Below are positions 25,159 through 33,423 of a DNA stretch of 64,000 bases, piece after piece. A program made the translations under genes and the position numbers. The notes under the pieces were generated by a model, which searched no databases, was not told where the DNA came from, and was given only the letters and a program-made list of their open reading frames with translations. Numbering within the stretch: position 1 is the stretch's first letter; each line of letters begins with the position of its first letter. Source of the stretch: Maritalea mediterranea (lineage in GTDB: Bacteria; Pseudomonadota; Alphaproteobacteria; Rhizobiales; Devosiaceae); the NCBI RefSeq assembly GCF_021568695.1, contig NZ_JAKGTI010000001.1, positions 1,116,001-1,180,000 on the forward strand, written 5' to 3'.

Positions 25159-26655
25159 ATGCAATCTGTGTCAAAGACAACTCGAAATCGATTTAAGGCA
25201 GTTGCGGCTGCCGCGCTGGTCTCAACCAGCGTCATCGCGACCGGCGTGTTAACGACCGGTGTGATGTCAACCGCACCAGCAAACGCGCAAATCTCAATTG
25301 AGAACGTGGCCCCGTTCAGCTTTGCTGATCTGGTCGAAACCGTTAGCCCCGCTGTGGTGTCAATCCGGGTGAAAACCCGAATCGAACAGGCCCGTGGCCC
25401 GATGACAAACCGCGATGGCTTCCGCATGCCGGATTTGCCAGAAGGGCATCCGTTTGAGGATTTCTTCGATCAATTTAAGGAGCCGCGCGGTAACGGCGAT
25501 CGTCCGCGAGAACGCTTTGGTCAGGCCGTTGGCTCCGGCTTTATCATCTCTGCTGATGGTTTTGTGGTGACCAACAACCACGTGATCGAAGACGCGGATG
25601 AGGTGATGGTCGTTATGGAAAATGGCGACGAGATGGCCGCCCAAATCATCGGGACAGACCCGCGCACCGATCTGGCCTTGCTCAAGATTGAGGCGGCCAG
25701 TGACCTGCAATATGTCGAGTTCGCCGAAAATGAAGCGCGTGTCGGCGATTGGGTTGTCGCTATTGGTAACCCGTTTGGCCTGGGTGGTACAGTGACCGCA
25801 GGCATCGTATCTGCACGCGGCCGCGACATTAACGCCAACGCCTATGATGATTTTATCCAGATCGACGCGGCAGTGAACCGCGGCAACTCGGGCGGCCCAG
25901 CCTTTGACACAACCGGTAAGGTTGTGGGGGTAAACACAGCCATCTTCTCACCAAGTGGCGGCAATGTGGGCATCGCCTTTGCCATCCCCGCGGCCACAGT
26001 GAAGCAGGTTGTGTTTGACTTGATGGACGACGGTAAAGTCACCCGCGGCTTCTTGGGCGTATCCATTCAGAACGTCTCCAAGGACATTGCCGACTCCGTC
26101 GGGCTTGAAAAAGCCCATGGTGCGCTGGTGACAGAGCCAAGCCCGGACAGCCCGGCACAAAAGGCCGGGATCAAATCCGGCGACATCATCACCTCAGTCA
26201 ATGGCGAGGAAATTGATGATGCCCGCGAACTGTCCCGCGTCATCGCGGAATATGCCCCTGGCACCATTGTTGAAATTGGTGTGTGGCGTAACGGCGAAAG
26301 CCTCGAACTGCGGGTAGAATTGGCGCGTCTTGAAGAAGAGCAGGCGATCGTTGAACCGGAAGAAACACCGCAATTGGATCCTGCCGAGCCACAGCATACC
26401 AGCACGGGGCTGACCCTTGTGCCCAATGATTCAGGCGATGGCTTGCTGATTGTGGACATTGACCCTGAAAGCCCTGCCATCGAAAAAGGGTTTGCGCCAG
26501 GTGATGTGGTGCTGGAAGCCAATGGTGAACCGGTCAACTCAGTTGCTGAATTTGAAGAGCAACTTGAGGTCGTCAAGAATGATGGCCGGTCCAACATTCT
26601 AGTGAAAGTCGCCCGTGACGGTGTCACTCGCTTCGTTGGCCTTGCGATTGAATAA
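25159..26655 (+). CDS. degP: Periplasmic serine protease/chaperone DegP (HtrA)
   Basis: A 498-residue protein. The ATG at 25159 follows a near-perfect AAGGAGG at 25146-25152. A signal peptide runs to about residue 43 (ending in APANA). The trypsin-like domain holds the triad His141 (VVTNNHVIEDADE), Asp171 (DPRTDLALLKIE) and Ser244 (NRGNSGGPAFD). Two PDZ domains follow, near 265-355 (TRGFLGVSIQNV) and 410-495. It degrades or refolds damaged envelope proteins. The gene order ccmIEFH, degP, response regulator, kinase, glnE is one seen in rhizobia. A strong terminator follows. Confidence 0.96.
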   Translation: MQSVSKTTRNRFKAVAAAALVSTSVIATGVLTTGVMSTAPANAQISIENVAPFSFADLVETVSPAVVSIRVKTRIEQARGPMTNRDGFRMPDLPEGHPFEDFFDQFKEPRGNGDRPRERFGQAVGSGFIISADGFVVTNNHVIEDADEVMVVMENGDEMAAQIIGTDPRTDLALLKIEAASDLQYVEFAENEARVGDWVVAIGNPFGLGGTVTAGIVSARGRDINANAYDDFIQIDAAVNRGNSGGPAFDTTGKVVGVNTAIFSPSGGNVGIAFAIPAATVKQVVFDLMDDGKVTRGFLGVSIQNVSKDIADSVGLEKAHGALVTEPSPDSPAQKAGIKSGDIITSVNGEEIDDARELSRVIAEYAPGTIVEIGVWRNGESLELRVELARLEEEQAIVEPEETPQLDPAEPQHTSTGLTLVPNDSGDGLLIVDIDPESPAIEKGFAPGDVVLEANGEPVNSVAEFEEQLEVVKNDGRSNILVKVARDGVTRFVGLAIE

Positions 26656-26670
26656 AGATTAGGCCACCAT

Positions 26671-26705
26671 CTGCCGCGCCCTTTTTTCGGGCGCGGCAGT
26701 TTTTT
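26671..26705 (+). terminator. Intrinsic terminator after degP
   Basis: An 11-bp perfect stem CTGCCGCGCCC / GGGCGCGGCAG encloses a 7-base loop and is followed by six T residues. It begins 15 bases after the degP stop and separates degP from the two-component operon, which starts at 26731. Confidence 0.95.
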
Positions 26706-26730
26706 GACCCTAGCTTTGGGCGCAGCGTAG

Positions 26731-27402
26731 ATGAAAGTACTTTTAATTGAAGATGATCGCGATGCTGCGAATTATCTGATTCAGGCCCTGGATGAGGTGG
26801 GACATGTGGCCCACCATGCCGCAGACGGTGAAACCGGCTACGCCATGGCATCGTCCATGGACTATGATGTGATGATTGTGGACCGCATGCTGCCCCGCCG
26901 TGATGGTCTGTCGATCATCGAATCTTTGCGCGCCGAAAACAACACCACACCGGCGCTCATCCTGTCCGCTCTGGGCGCGGTCGATGATCGGGTGCAAGGG
27001 CTGCGTTCTGGCGGCGATGACTATCTCACCAAACCCTACGCTTTTTCTGAATTATTGGCGCGTATCGAAGTGCTTGCCCGCCGGGCCTCTCCCGCTGAGG
27101 CCGCATCAACCTATCAGGTGGGCGATCTTATGCTGGATCGCCTCTCGCGGCAGGTGGAACGTGATGGCGAGCAAGTTAATCTGCAACCGCGTGAATTTCG
27201 TCTGTTGGAATATTTGATGAAACATGCCGGGCAAGTGGTCACCCGCACCATGCTTTTGGAAAATGTGTGGGATTATCATTTCGATCCGCAAACCAACGTG
27301 ATCGACGTGCATATGTCGCGGCTGCGCACCAAGATTGACAAAGGCAAATCAAAGCAATTGCTGCACACAATCCGCGGCGCAGGATATATGATCCGTGAAT
27401 AG
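26731..27402 (+). CDS. OmpR-family response regulator
   Basis: A 223-residue protein. The receiver domain has Asp8-Asp9, phosphoacceptor Asp51 in VMIVDRMLPRRDG, Ser in ILSALGAVDDR and Lys in YLTKPYAF. The effector is a winged helix ending in VHMSRLRTKIDKG and LHTIRGAGYMI. It is paired with the kinase encoded by an overlap of eight bases. With the degP terminator so close, its own promoter must lie within 26656-26730. It is only distantly like the regulator at 11950, so the two systems are separate paralogues and not a recent duplication. Confidence 0.93.
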   Translation: MKVLLIEDDRDAANYLIQALDEVGHVAHHAADGETGYAMASSMDYDVMIVDRMLPRRDGLSIIESLRAENNTTPALILSALGAVDDRVQGLRSGGDDYLTKPYAFSELLARIEVLARRASPAEAASTYQVGDLMLDRLSRQVERDGEQVNLQPREFRLLEYLMKHAGQVVTRTMLLENVWDYHFDPQTNVIDVHMSRLRTKIDKGKSKQLLHTIRGAGYMIRE

Positions 27403-28816
27403 AATTTGGCGCATTTGGAGAACCACAACGTTCAGGCAGAGCGGCTTTTTCGTGCTGCTCTTTGTGGTATTTTCCGTGTGCATTCTCGGCTATATCGCCT
27501 ACCAAACCAGCATTCTCATCCAGCGGCAACAAGTGAGCGCGATCGATCGCGAACTCAGCCAACTCAGCCGCACCTATCAGCGCACGGGCACCCCAGGTCT
27601 GGTGCGCGGCGTGCAACGAATGGCAGACCGGCCGGGCCCGGGCATCTATTATGTCGCTGATCCCACCGGCCAGGTGCTGGCTGGCAACGTTGAGGAAATC
27701 CCCACATTTGTGCTGCAGGAACCCGGTATCCATAGCTTCCGTTATGAGGTGGAGGATCATTGGGACAATGATGATAACCGCATTCAGCGCGAGGAATATG
27801 ACCGGCCTGACCGTGGGCTGGCTTTGGTGAAGAGTTTTCGCTTGCCATCTGGTTTTTATCTGGTCGTCGGCCGCGATATTGTCGAACGCCGTGGCTTCAG
27901 CGCCATCATTTTTGAGGCTTTCGGCTGGGGTGTCTTCTGGATCCTTATTCTGTCGGTGCTGCTGGGCACCATCCTGGCGCGAAACATATTGCGACGACTG
28001 GATATGATTTCCGCTGCGTCAAAAAAGATTATGACTGGCGATTTGTCCGAACGTCTGCCCCTGACCAAGCGCAATGATGAATATGATCGCGTGTCGGAAA
28101 ATCTCAATGAGATGCTGGACCGAATTGAAAGCCTTATGGCGGGGTTGAAAGAGGTCACGGACAATGTGGCCCATGATTTGAAAACCCCGCTCACCCGCCT
28201 GCGCAACAAGGTGGAGCGTGCGCTCAATCGCAATGATGATCCAGAGCAAATGCGCCAGGCCTTGCAGGCGACCATTGAAGAAAGCGACCAATTGATTAGG
28301 ACTTTCAATGCGCTTCTTTTGATTGCGCGGGTCGAGGCGGGGGCTCCCGATGGGAGTTTTGAATCAGTCGCAGTCAATGAAATCATCGAAGATATTGTCG
28401 ATCTATATCAACCCGTTGCTGAAGATTCCGGAATCGAATTATCCACCAATCTTGCGCCTGTCTCCTCGGTAAAGGGCAGTCGCGAGCTGATCGGGCAGGC
28501 CGTTGTCAATCTGGTGGAAAACGCCATCAAATATGCCAAGGCAGCTGAAGGTGCACCCAAAATCGAAATTGCTTTGGAGCAGCAGCAAAACCATATCCGG
28601 CTTTGCGTCAGCGACAATGGCAAAGGCATTCCGGAGCGGGATCGCGAGCGGGTGCTGGAACGCTTTGTGCGACTCGAGGAGAGCCGTTCTGAAGCCGGCT
28701 CGGGCCTCGGCCTTTCTTTGGTCTCAGCCGTTGCCAGATTGCACAAAGGCAAGCTAGAGATATTAGACAATAATCCGGGCACCAAAGTGCTGATCACGCT
28801 ACCAAAGGAAAGCTAA
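27395..28816 (+). CDS. Sensor histidine kinase with HAMP domain
   Basis: A 473-residue membrane kinase, GTG start overlapping the regulator stop. A first membrane helix (FFVLLFVVFSVCILGYIAY) starts near residue 16, a periplasmic sensor of about 130 residues follows, and a second helix lies near 175-195. Then comes a HAMP domain (RRLDMISAASKKIMTGDLSERL). His260 in DNVAHDLKTPLTRLRNKVE is the phosphorylation site. ATPase boxes are NLVENAIKYAK, VSDNGKGIP and GSGLGLSLV. The stop codon overlaps the glnE start (TAATG), linking this sensor to nitrogen regulation only by position. Confidence 0.93.
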   Translation: MNRIWRIWRTTTFRQSGFFVLLFVVFSVCILGYIAYQTSILIQRQQVSAIDRELSQLSRTYQRTGTPGLVRGVQRMADRPGPGIYYVADPTGQVLAGNVEEIPTFVLQEPGIHSFRYEVEDHWDNDDNRIQREEYDRPDRGLALVKSFRLPSGFYLVVGRDIVERRGFSAIIFEAFGWGVFWILILSVLLGTILARNILRRLDMISAASKKIMTGDLSERLPLTKRNDEYDRVSENLNEMLDRIESLMAGLKEVTDNVAHDLKTPLTRLRNKVERALNRNDDPEQMRQALQATIEESDQLIRTFNALLLIARVEAGAPDGSFESVAVNEIIEDIVDLYQPVAEDSGIELSTNLAPVSSVKGSRELIGQAVVNLVENAIKYAKAAEGAPKIEIALEQQQNHIRLCVSDNGKGIPERDRERVLERFVRLEESRSEAGSGLGLSLVSAVARLHKGKLEILDNNPGTKVLITLPKES

Positions 28817-31698
28817 TGTCGACACCGCTTCTCGCCGAATTGAAACCCGTTTCGTTCAATATAGGCACAGCGGAGACATTTCAGAACTGGCAGCGCGAAT
28901 ATGCCCCCAATGCCGATGCCGCGTTGGGCCCCATCCTTGCACCCATTATTGCCGCGTCACCTTTCCTGCACGACTGCGCCAGCAAGGAAGCCGATTGGTT
29001 GCTCGCCGCGCTGCACAAGCCATTCGACGCGACAATCGAAGCCTTGTTGGCCGAAACCGATATGCTGGGGCAGCGTGCGGAGGCTGCTGCGGATTTGTCC
29101 CGCCAATTGCGACAGAATAAGCGTCGCTTGGCACTAATCGCAGCGCTGGCTGAAGTGGGGCAGGCGACGCCCCCATCCACCACAACCAGCGCGTTGGCCT
29201 TGTTTGCAGATCGGGCCCTTGATGCCATTTTGGACCATCTGGCGAAAGAGTTGGCCCATCAGGATAAGTTGACGCTTCACAATAAGGCTCGGCCCAGCGC
29301 CCAACTTGGCCTGTGCGTTTTTGCGTTGGGCAAACATGGCGGGCTGGAGCTCAATTACTCGTCGGACATCGATATTGTCGTATTTTACGACCCTGACCGG
29401 TCACCGTTTGAGGACAGTGCGCGTCAGGGCCGCATCTATGAGCGTTTGGTGCGCCATATGGTTGCGCTAATGCAGGATCGCGACGAGCACGGCTATGTGT
29501 TCCGCACAGATTTGCGCCTGCGGCCCGATCCTGGCTCCACACCGGTGATCATCTCCACCCGCGCCGCCATGACCTATTATGAAAGTCGCGGCCAGAATTG
29601 GGAGCGGGCCGCCTGGATTAAGGCCCGGCCCTGCGCTGGTGATCTGGAGGCCGGCAAAGCGTTTTTGGCCGAACTCACGCCCTTCATTTGGCGCAAGCAT
29701 CTCGACTATGCCACCATCGATGATATCCGTGCCATTAAGCGCCAGATCAATGTGGCCAAAAATATTGTTGGCCGCGAGGTCTATGGCCACAATGTGAAAT
29801 TGGGCTTTGGTGGCATCCGCGAGATTGAGTTTTTTGCGCAAACCCAACAATTGATCGCGGGCGGGCGTGAACCGGGCCTGCGCACGCGTTCCACTGCGGA
29901 TACTTTGGACGCATTGGCTGAGACGAACTGGATTTCAGCGAAAATTGCCGATGAGCTGGAAGAAAATTACTGGTTTTTGCGTGCAGTGGAAAACCGGGTG
30001 CAAATGCTGAATGACGAGCAAACCCATCAGCTGGGCGATAACGATGTCGCCATCGCACCGATTGCGTCTTTGATGAATTTTGATGATGTGGAAAGCTTTA
30101 AGACCGCCTACCAGAATTGCTTGGTACAAGTGGTGGGGCATTATGGCGAGTTGTTCTCTGACGATGGTGATGAGCAATTGGCCCATAAGCTGGTGTTCAC
30201 CGGCAGCGATGATGATCCAGACACATGGCAAGCCCTGTCCGATATGGGCTTTCGCGATCCCAGCACCGCCATCACCACCATCAAAAAATGGCACTATGCC
30301 AGCTATCCGGCCACACGGGCCGACAAAGCAAGACAAAATCTAACGGCGCTTGTGCCGCATCTGCTGCAATCACTGTCCAATGCCCGCAATGCGGACGAGG
30401 CCCTGAAGCGATTTGATATTTTCCTTTCCAAATTGCCTGCGGGGGTGCAACTCTTTGCCCTGTTGCGCAACAATGAACGGCTGCGCCATTTGCTGGTCGA
30501 TTTCATGGCGTCTGCCCCGCGCATGACTGATGCCATTCTGCGCCGGGTACACATCGTTGACGGGCTAATTGATCCAGCCTTTTACGACGAAATCCCCACA
30601 GCGGCCGCGCTCACAGAAAAGGCGAATGACTTTCTCGGCGAAGCCCGAAATTATGAAGATTTGATCGACCGGTCCCGTATTTTTGGCCAAGAGCAGATAT
30701 TTCTCACCAGCGCGGGCCTGATTGCCGGGACCGTAACGCCTGAGCAGGCCACGGAGCAATTCTCAGCACTGGCGCAGAACTTGATGGAATGGCTGTTTGA
30801 AGGGGTACGCAAGGAGTTTGAAAAAAAGCATGGCAAGGTGCCGGGTGCACAAGTGGCGTTGCTGGCCTTTGGCAAGCTTGCCAGTGCCGAAATGTCCGCG
30901 ACGTCGGATCTCGATTTCATCCTGCTTTATGATGCCCCCAAATCCAGCGACCGCTCAGATGGTGCCCGTCCGCTGGAAACGCCGCATTATTTCACCCGGC
31001 TGACACAGCGCTTGGTGGCGGCCCTGTCCGCGCCCACGGCTGAAGGGGTGCTTTACCAAACCGATATGCGCCTGCGACCGTCCGGAAATGCAGGGCCTTT
31101 GGCCACAAGTTTTCGCAGCTTTGATCGTTATCAGCACAAAGAAGCTTGGACGTGGGAGCACATGGCGCTGTCGCGTGCGCGTGTGGTGTTTTCTGATGGG
31201 GACTTGGGGGAACGAATTCACAAGGTGATTTCGGACACGCTGAACGCACCGCGCGACAAGAAAAAACTTGTCAATGACGTATGGGATATGCGCCACCGGA
31301 TCGAAAAGGACAGGTCCGCCAAATCCGTGTGGGACCTAAAACTGGCCATTGGCGGCGTAATTGATCTGGAGTTTATCGCCCAGTTCGCCCAATTGGCATA
31401 TGGCGATGAACTGGCGGTGCCCCAAGCGCCACCACAGCGCATTTTTGAACGTTTGGTGGAGACCGAACTTCTTATCGAGGCGCAGGAGCTAAAGGATATT
31501 CACGCCGAGTTCACCGCGGTATTGCAACTGATGAGCGCCTGCCTGAACGATCCTTTGAAGGTTGAAAGCTGGAGCGAGGGGTTTCAGGAGTTGCTCACCC
31601 GTGTCACCCATTTTCCCTCGCTGAACGCGTTGTCGACTGACTTGCAGGCCAAGCAAGAGCGGGTGCGGGCGTTGATGGAGAAATTTATTGTGGTCTAG
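28816..31698 (+). CDS. glnE: Bifunctional glutamine synthetase adenylyltransferase/adenylyl-removing enzyme
   Basis: A 960-residue protein, close to the usual 950-980. Two nucleotidyltransferase domains are visible. The N-terminal one, adenylyl-removing, has GGLELNYSSDIDIVVFYDP around residues 175-193. The C-terminal adenylylating one has GKLASAEMSATSDLDFILLYD around 686-706. Each carries the paired SD.D metal ligands. The linker includes FGGIREIEFFAQTQQL. GlnE switches glutamine synthetase off or on under PII protein control. Starts on the kinase stop codon, so it is probably read from the same transcript; this arrangement is common in rhizobia. Confidence 0.96.
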   Translation: MSTPLLAELKPVSFNIGTAETFQNWQREYAPNADAALGPILAPIIAASPFLHDCASKEADWLLAALHKPFDATIEALLAETDMLGQRAEAAADLSRQLRQNKRRLALIAALAEVGQATPPSTTTSALALFADRALDAILDHLAKELAHQDKLTLHNKARPSAQLGLCVFALGKHGGLELNYSSDIDIVVFYDPDRSPFEDSARQGRIYERLVRHMVALMQDRDEHGYVFRTDLRLRPDPGSTPVIISTRAAMTYYESRGQNWERAAWIKARPCAGDLEAGKAFLAELTPFIWRKHLDYATIDDIRAIKRQINVAKNIVGREVYGHNVKLGFGGIREIEFFAQTQQLIAGGREPGLRTRSTADTLDALAETNWISAKIADELEENYWFLRAVENRVQMLNDEQTHQLGDNDVAIAPIASLMNFDDVESFKTAYQNCLVQVVGHYGELFSDDGDEQLAHKLVFTGSDDDPDTWQALSDMGFRDPSTAITTIKKWHYASYPATRADKARQNLTALVPHLLQSLSNARNADEALKRFDIFLSKLPAGVQLFALLRNNERLRHLLVDFMASAPRMTDAILRRVHIVDGLIDPAFYDEIPTAAALTEKANDFLGEARNYEDLIDRSRIFGQEQIFLTSAGLIAGTVTPEQATEQFSALAQNLMEWLFEGVRKEFEKKHGKVPGAQVALLAFGKLASAEMSATSDLDFILLYDAPKSSDRSDGARPLETPHYFTRLTQRLVAALSAPTAEGVLYQTDMRLRPSGNAGPLATSFRSFDRYQHKEAWTWEHMALSRARVVFSDGDLGERIHKVISDTLNAPRDKKKLVNDVWDMRHRIEKDRSAKSVWDLKLAIGGVIDLEFIAQFAQLAYGDELAVPQAPPQRIFERLVETELLIEAQELKDIHAEFTAVLQLMSACLNDPLKVESWSEGFQELLTRVTHFPSLNALSTDLQAKQERVRALMEKFIVV

Positions 31699-31713
31699 CG
31701 GCCTGTCTTCGGC

Positions 31714-33255
31714 TTACGCGACAGCCGCATGGGGCAGCGGCATATCCTCAACGACTTCATAGCGGGGCAGGGTGATCAACACTGTGGTGCCGATGCCCAC
31801 CGCGCTGTCGATATGAATACGTCCACCATTAAGTTCGGCGATGGCGCGAGCGGTGGAAATCCCCAGCCCAAGCGCATTCTGTTCTTTGGCGAAAGCAGCT
31901 TCCCCCAAAACAAAAGGTTGGTTCAACAGTGCCATGCGCTCATGCGGGATGCCAATGCCGGTGTCGGTGATTTCAACAATGATCCCGTCAGCAGCGTCCC
32001 AGCTATTAATGGCAATCTTGCCACCCTTGGGCGTAAACTTTACCGCATTGTCCAGGATGTTATTCAACATGCGCTGCATCAAGTTCTTGTCGGCGAACAC
32101 ATTCCCTGTTGCATTGGAGAAGTCGACAAACTCGACACCAATCCGTTCAGCGCGTGCTTTGAACTTGCCGGTTTGAGATTTCAATAGCTCATTAATCGCA
32201 ATTGGCTCTGCCGACTGGATCGTGTTCCCGGCTTCAAGTTCGGACAGTTCTAAAATGGCGGCGAAGGATGCCAAAAGCGCCTCGCCAGATCGTTTGATAT
32301 CGCCTAAATATTCGATATAACGCTTGTCACCCAACGGGCCGAACGGTTCGTGCTGCACCATGTCCGCAAACCCGATAATATGGTTGAGCGGTGTTCGCAT
32401 GTCGTGGCTGAGATGGGCCAAAAACGACGTTTTGGAGCGGCTCGCCGCCTCTGCGGCCAGCTTGTCAGCAGTGCATTGGCGGATCAGCGCCTGCCGCTCT
32501 TTCTCCAACAGGTCATTGTCACGTTTGGCGCCCATTTCTTCGGAAATGTCAGTGACAATCGTGACGAAATTGCGTTGCGATTTTGCGATGTCCTCAATGC
32601 GGATATGGCGCCCATCCAAACAAGTGGCAGTGGCCACGCGATGATCGTCCACATCGCAAATGGTTTCAAAGCGGAAGGGGTTGGCGGCGAGTGCCATCAA
32701 ATTTGTGAAAGAACGACCGCGCAATTTGGTGCCTTTAGACAGGCCCATCATGTCGCGATAGGCATGATTGTGCCAAAGTAGATTGCCATTGCGGTCCCAA
32801 TAGGCGATTCCATGGGGCAGGTCGCTCATGGCGCGCAGCAACTCTTTGTCTTCACGCAATTCATTTAGATGCATTCGATAATTGAGTTGCGCCTGTTCAT
32901 CAGCTGCACTCAATCTAATGAGCGCAATGCCACCAAGCCCACACAATATCCCAACGCTAATCAACTGAGCGGTCACCCCAAGCTCAGCGGTGAAAAAGAC
33001 CGCGCCTAGCACAGCGATCAGCCATGCTAGCGCGAGTTTTCTCGTTGTTGGAACGAGCGTTTTTGGAGGCCTGATTGCGGTGTGAGGGGGGGGCGCAATC
33101 ACTTTTTGTGTCTTTGCTTCGGCAAGCAAGGAGCGGTGTGTGTTGGGGTGTTGTCCAATTAGGGTGAAAGACTTCGATTTCAGAATTCTCAAACGTCGCG
33201 AAATGTTTTTAAAGAATCCTGTCCCGACTGCGTCGGATGTCTCCATCGACAACAT
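31714..33255 (-). CDS. PAS-domain sensor histidine kinase (PleC/DivJ-like catalytic core)
   Basis: A 513-residue kinase, start chosen by GGAGAG six bases before the ATG. Basic N-terminal 70 residues precede two membrane helices near residues 74-112. A PAS domain (roughly 140-260) has LPHGIAYWDRNGNLLWHNHAYRD. His284 in LAHLSHDMRTPLNHIIGFADM is the phosphorylation site; the sequence around it resembles PleC/DivJ-class kinases of alphaproteobacteria. ATPase boxes are NILDNAVKFTP, ITDTGIGIP and ALGLGISTAR. No response regulator lies adjacent, so it acts on a partner elsewhere. A cell-cycle role is possible but cannot be assigned from sequence. It converges on glnE with 15 bases between. Confidence 0.85.
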   Translation of the reverse strand: MLSMETSDAVGTGFFKNISRRLRILKSKSFTLIGQHPNTHRSLLAEAKTQKVIAPPPHTAIRPPKTLVPTTRKLALAWLIAVLGAVFFTAELGVTAQLISVGILCGLGGIALIRLSAADEQAQLNYRMHLNELREDKELLRAMSDLPHGIAYWDRNGNLLWHNHAYRDMMGLSKGTKLRGRSFTNLMALAANPFRFETICDVDDHRVATATCLDGRHIRIEDIAKSQRNFVTIVTDISEEMGAKRDNDLLEKERQALIRQCTADKLAAEAASRSKTSFLAHLSHDMRTPLNHIIGFADMVQHEPFGPLGDKRYIEYLGDIKRSGEALLASFAAILELSELEAGNTIQSAEPIAINELLKSQTGKFKARAERIGVEFVDFSNATGNVFADKNLMQRMLNNILDNAVKFTPKGGKIAINSWDAADGIIVEITDTGIGIPHERMALLNQPFVLGEAAFAKEQNALGLGISTARAIAELNGGRIHIDSAVGIGTTVLITLPRYEVVEDMPLPHAAVA

Positions 33256-33381
33256 ATGAACTCTCCAAATTGACTAAAAAAGTGCCCCCAAAGGACTGTT
33301 TGTCGCCCTTTGATAAACTCAATTTGAATCAAAAAATGGGAGCTTGTCGACCCCTTTTAGATAGGCAAAAATTGCCTTTCT

Positions 33382-33406
33382 AAAAACCGTGAATCTTTTG
33401 AATCAC
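33382..33406 (-). terminator. Probable terminator of pepN
   Basis: Read on the minus strand, GTGATTC-AAAA-GATTCAC-like pairing (seven pairs with one internal mismatch) is followed by GG and five T residues. It starts 17 bases after the pepN stop codon. The stem is short and AT-rich, so strength is uncertain. Confidence 0.5.
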
Positions 33407-33423
33407 TTAATTGGTAAAAAAAA

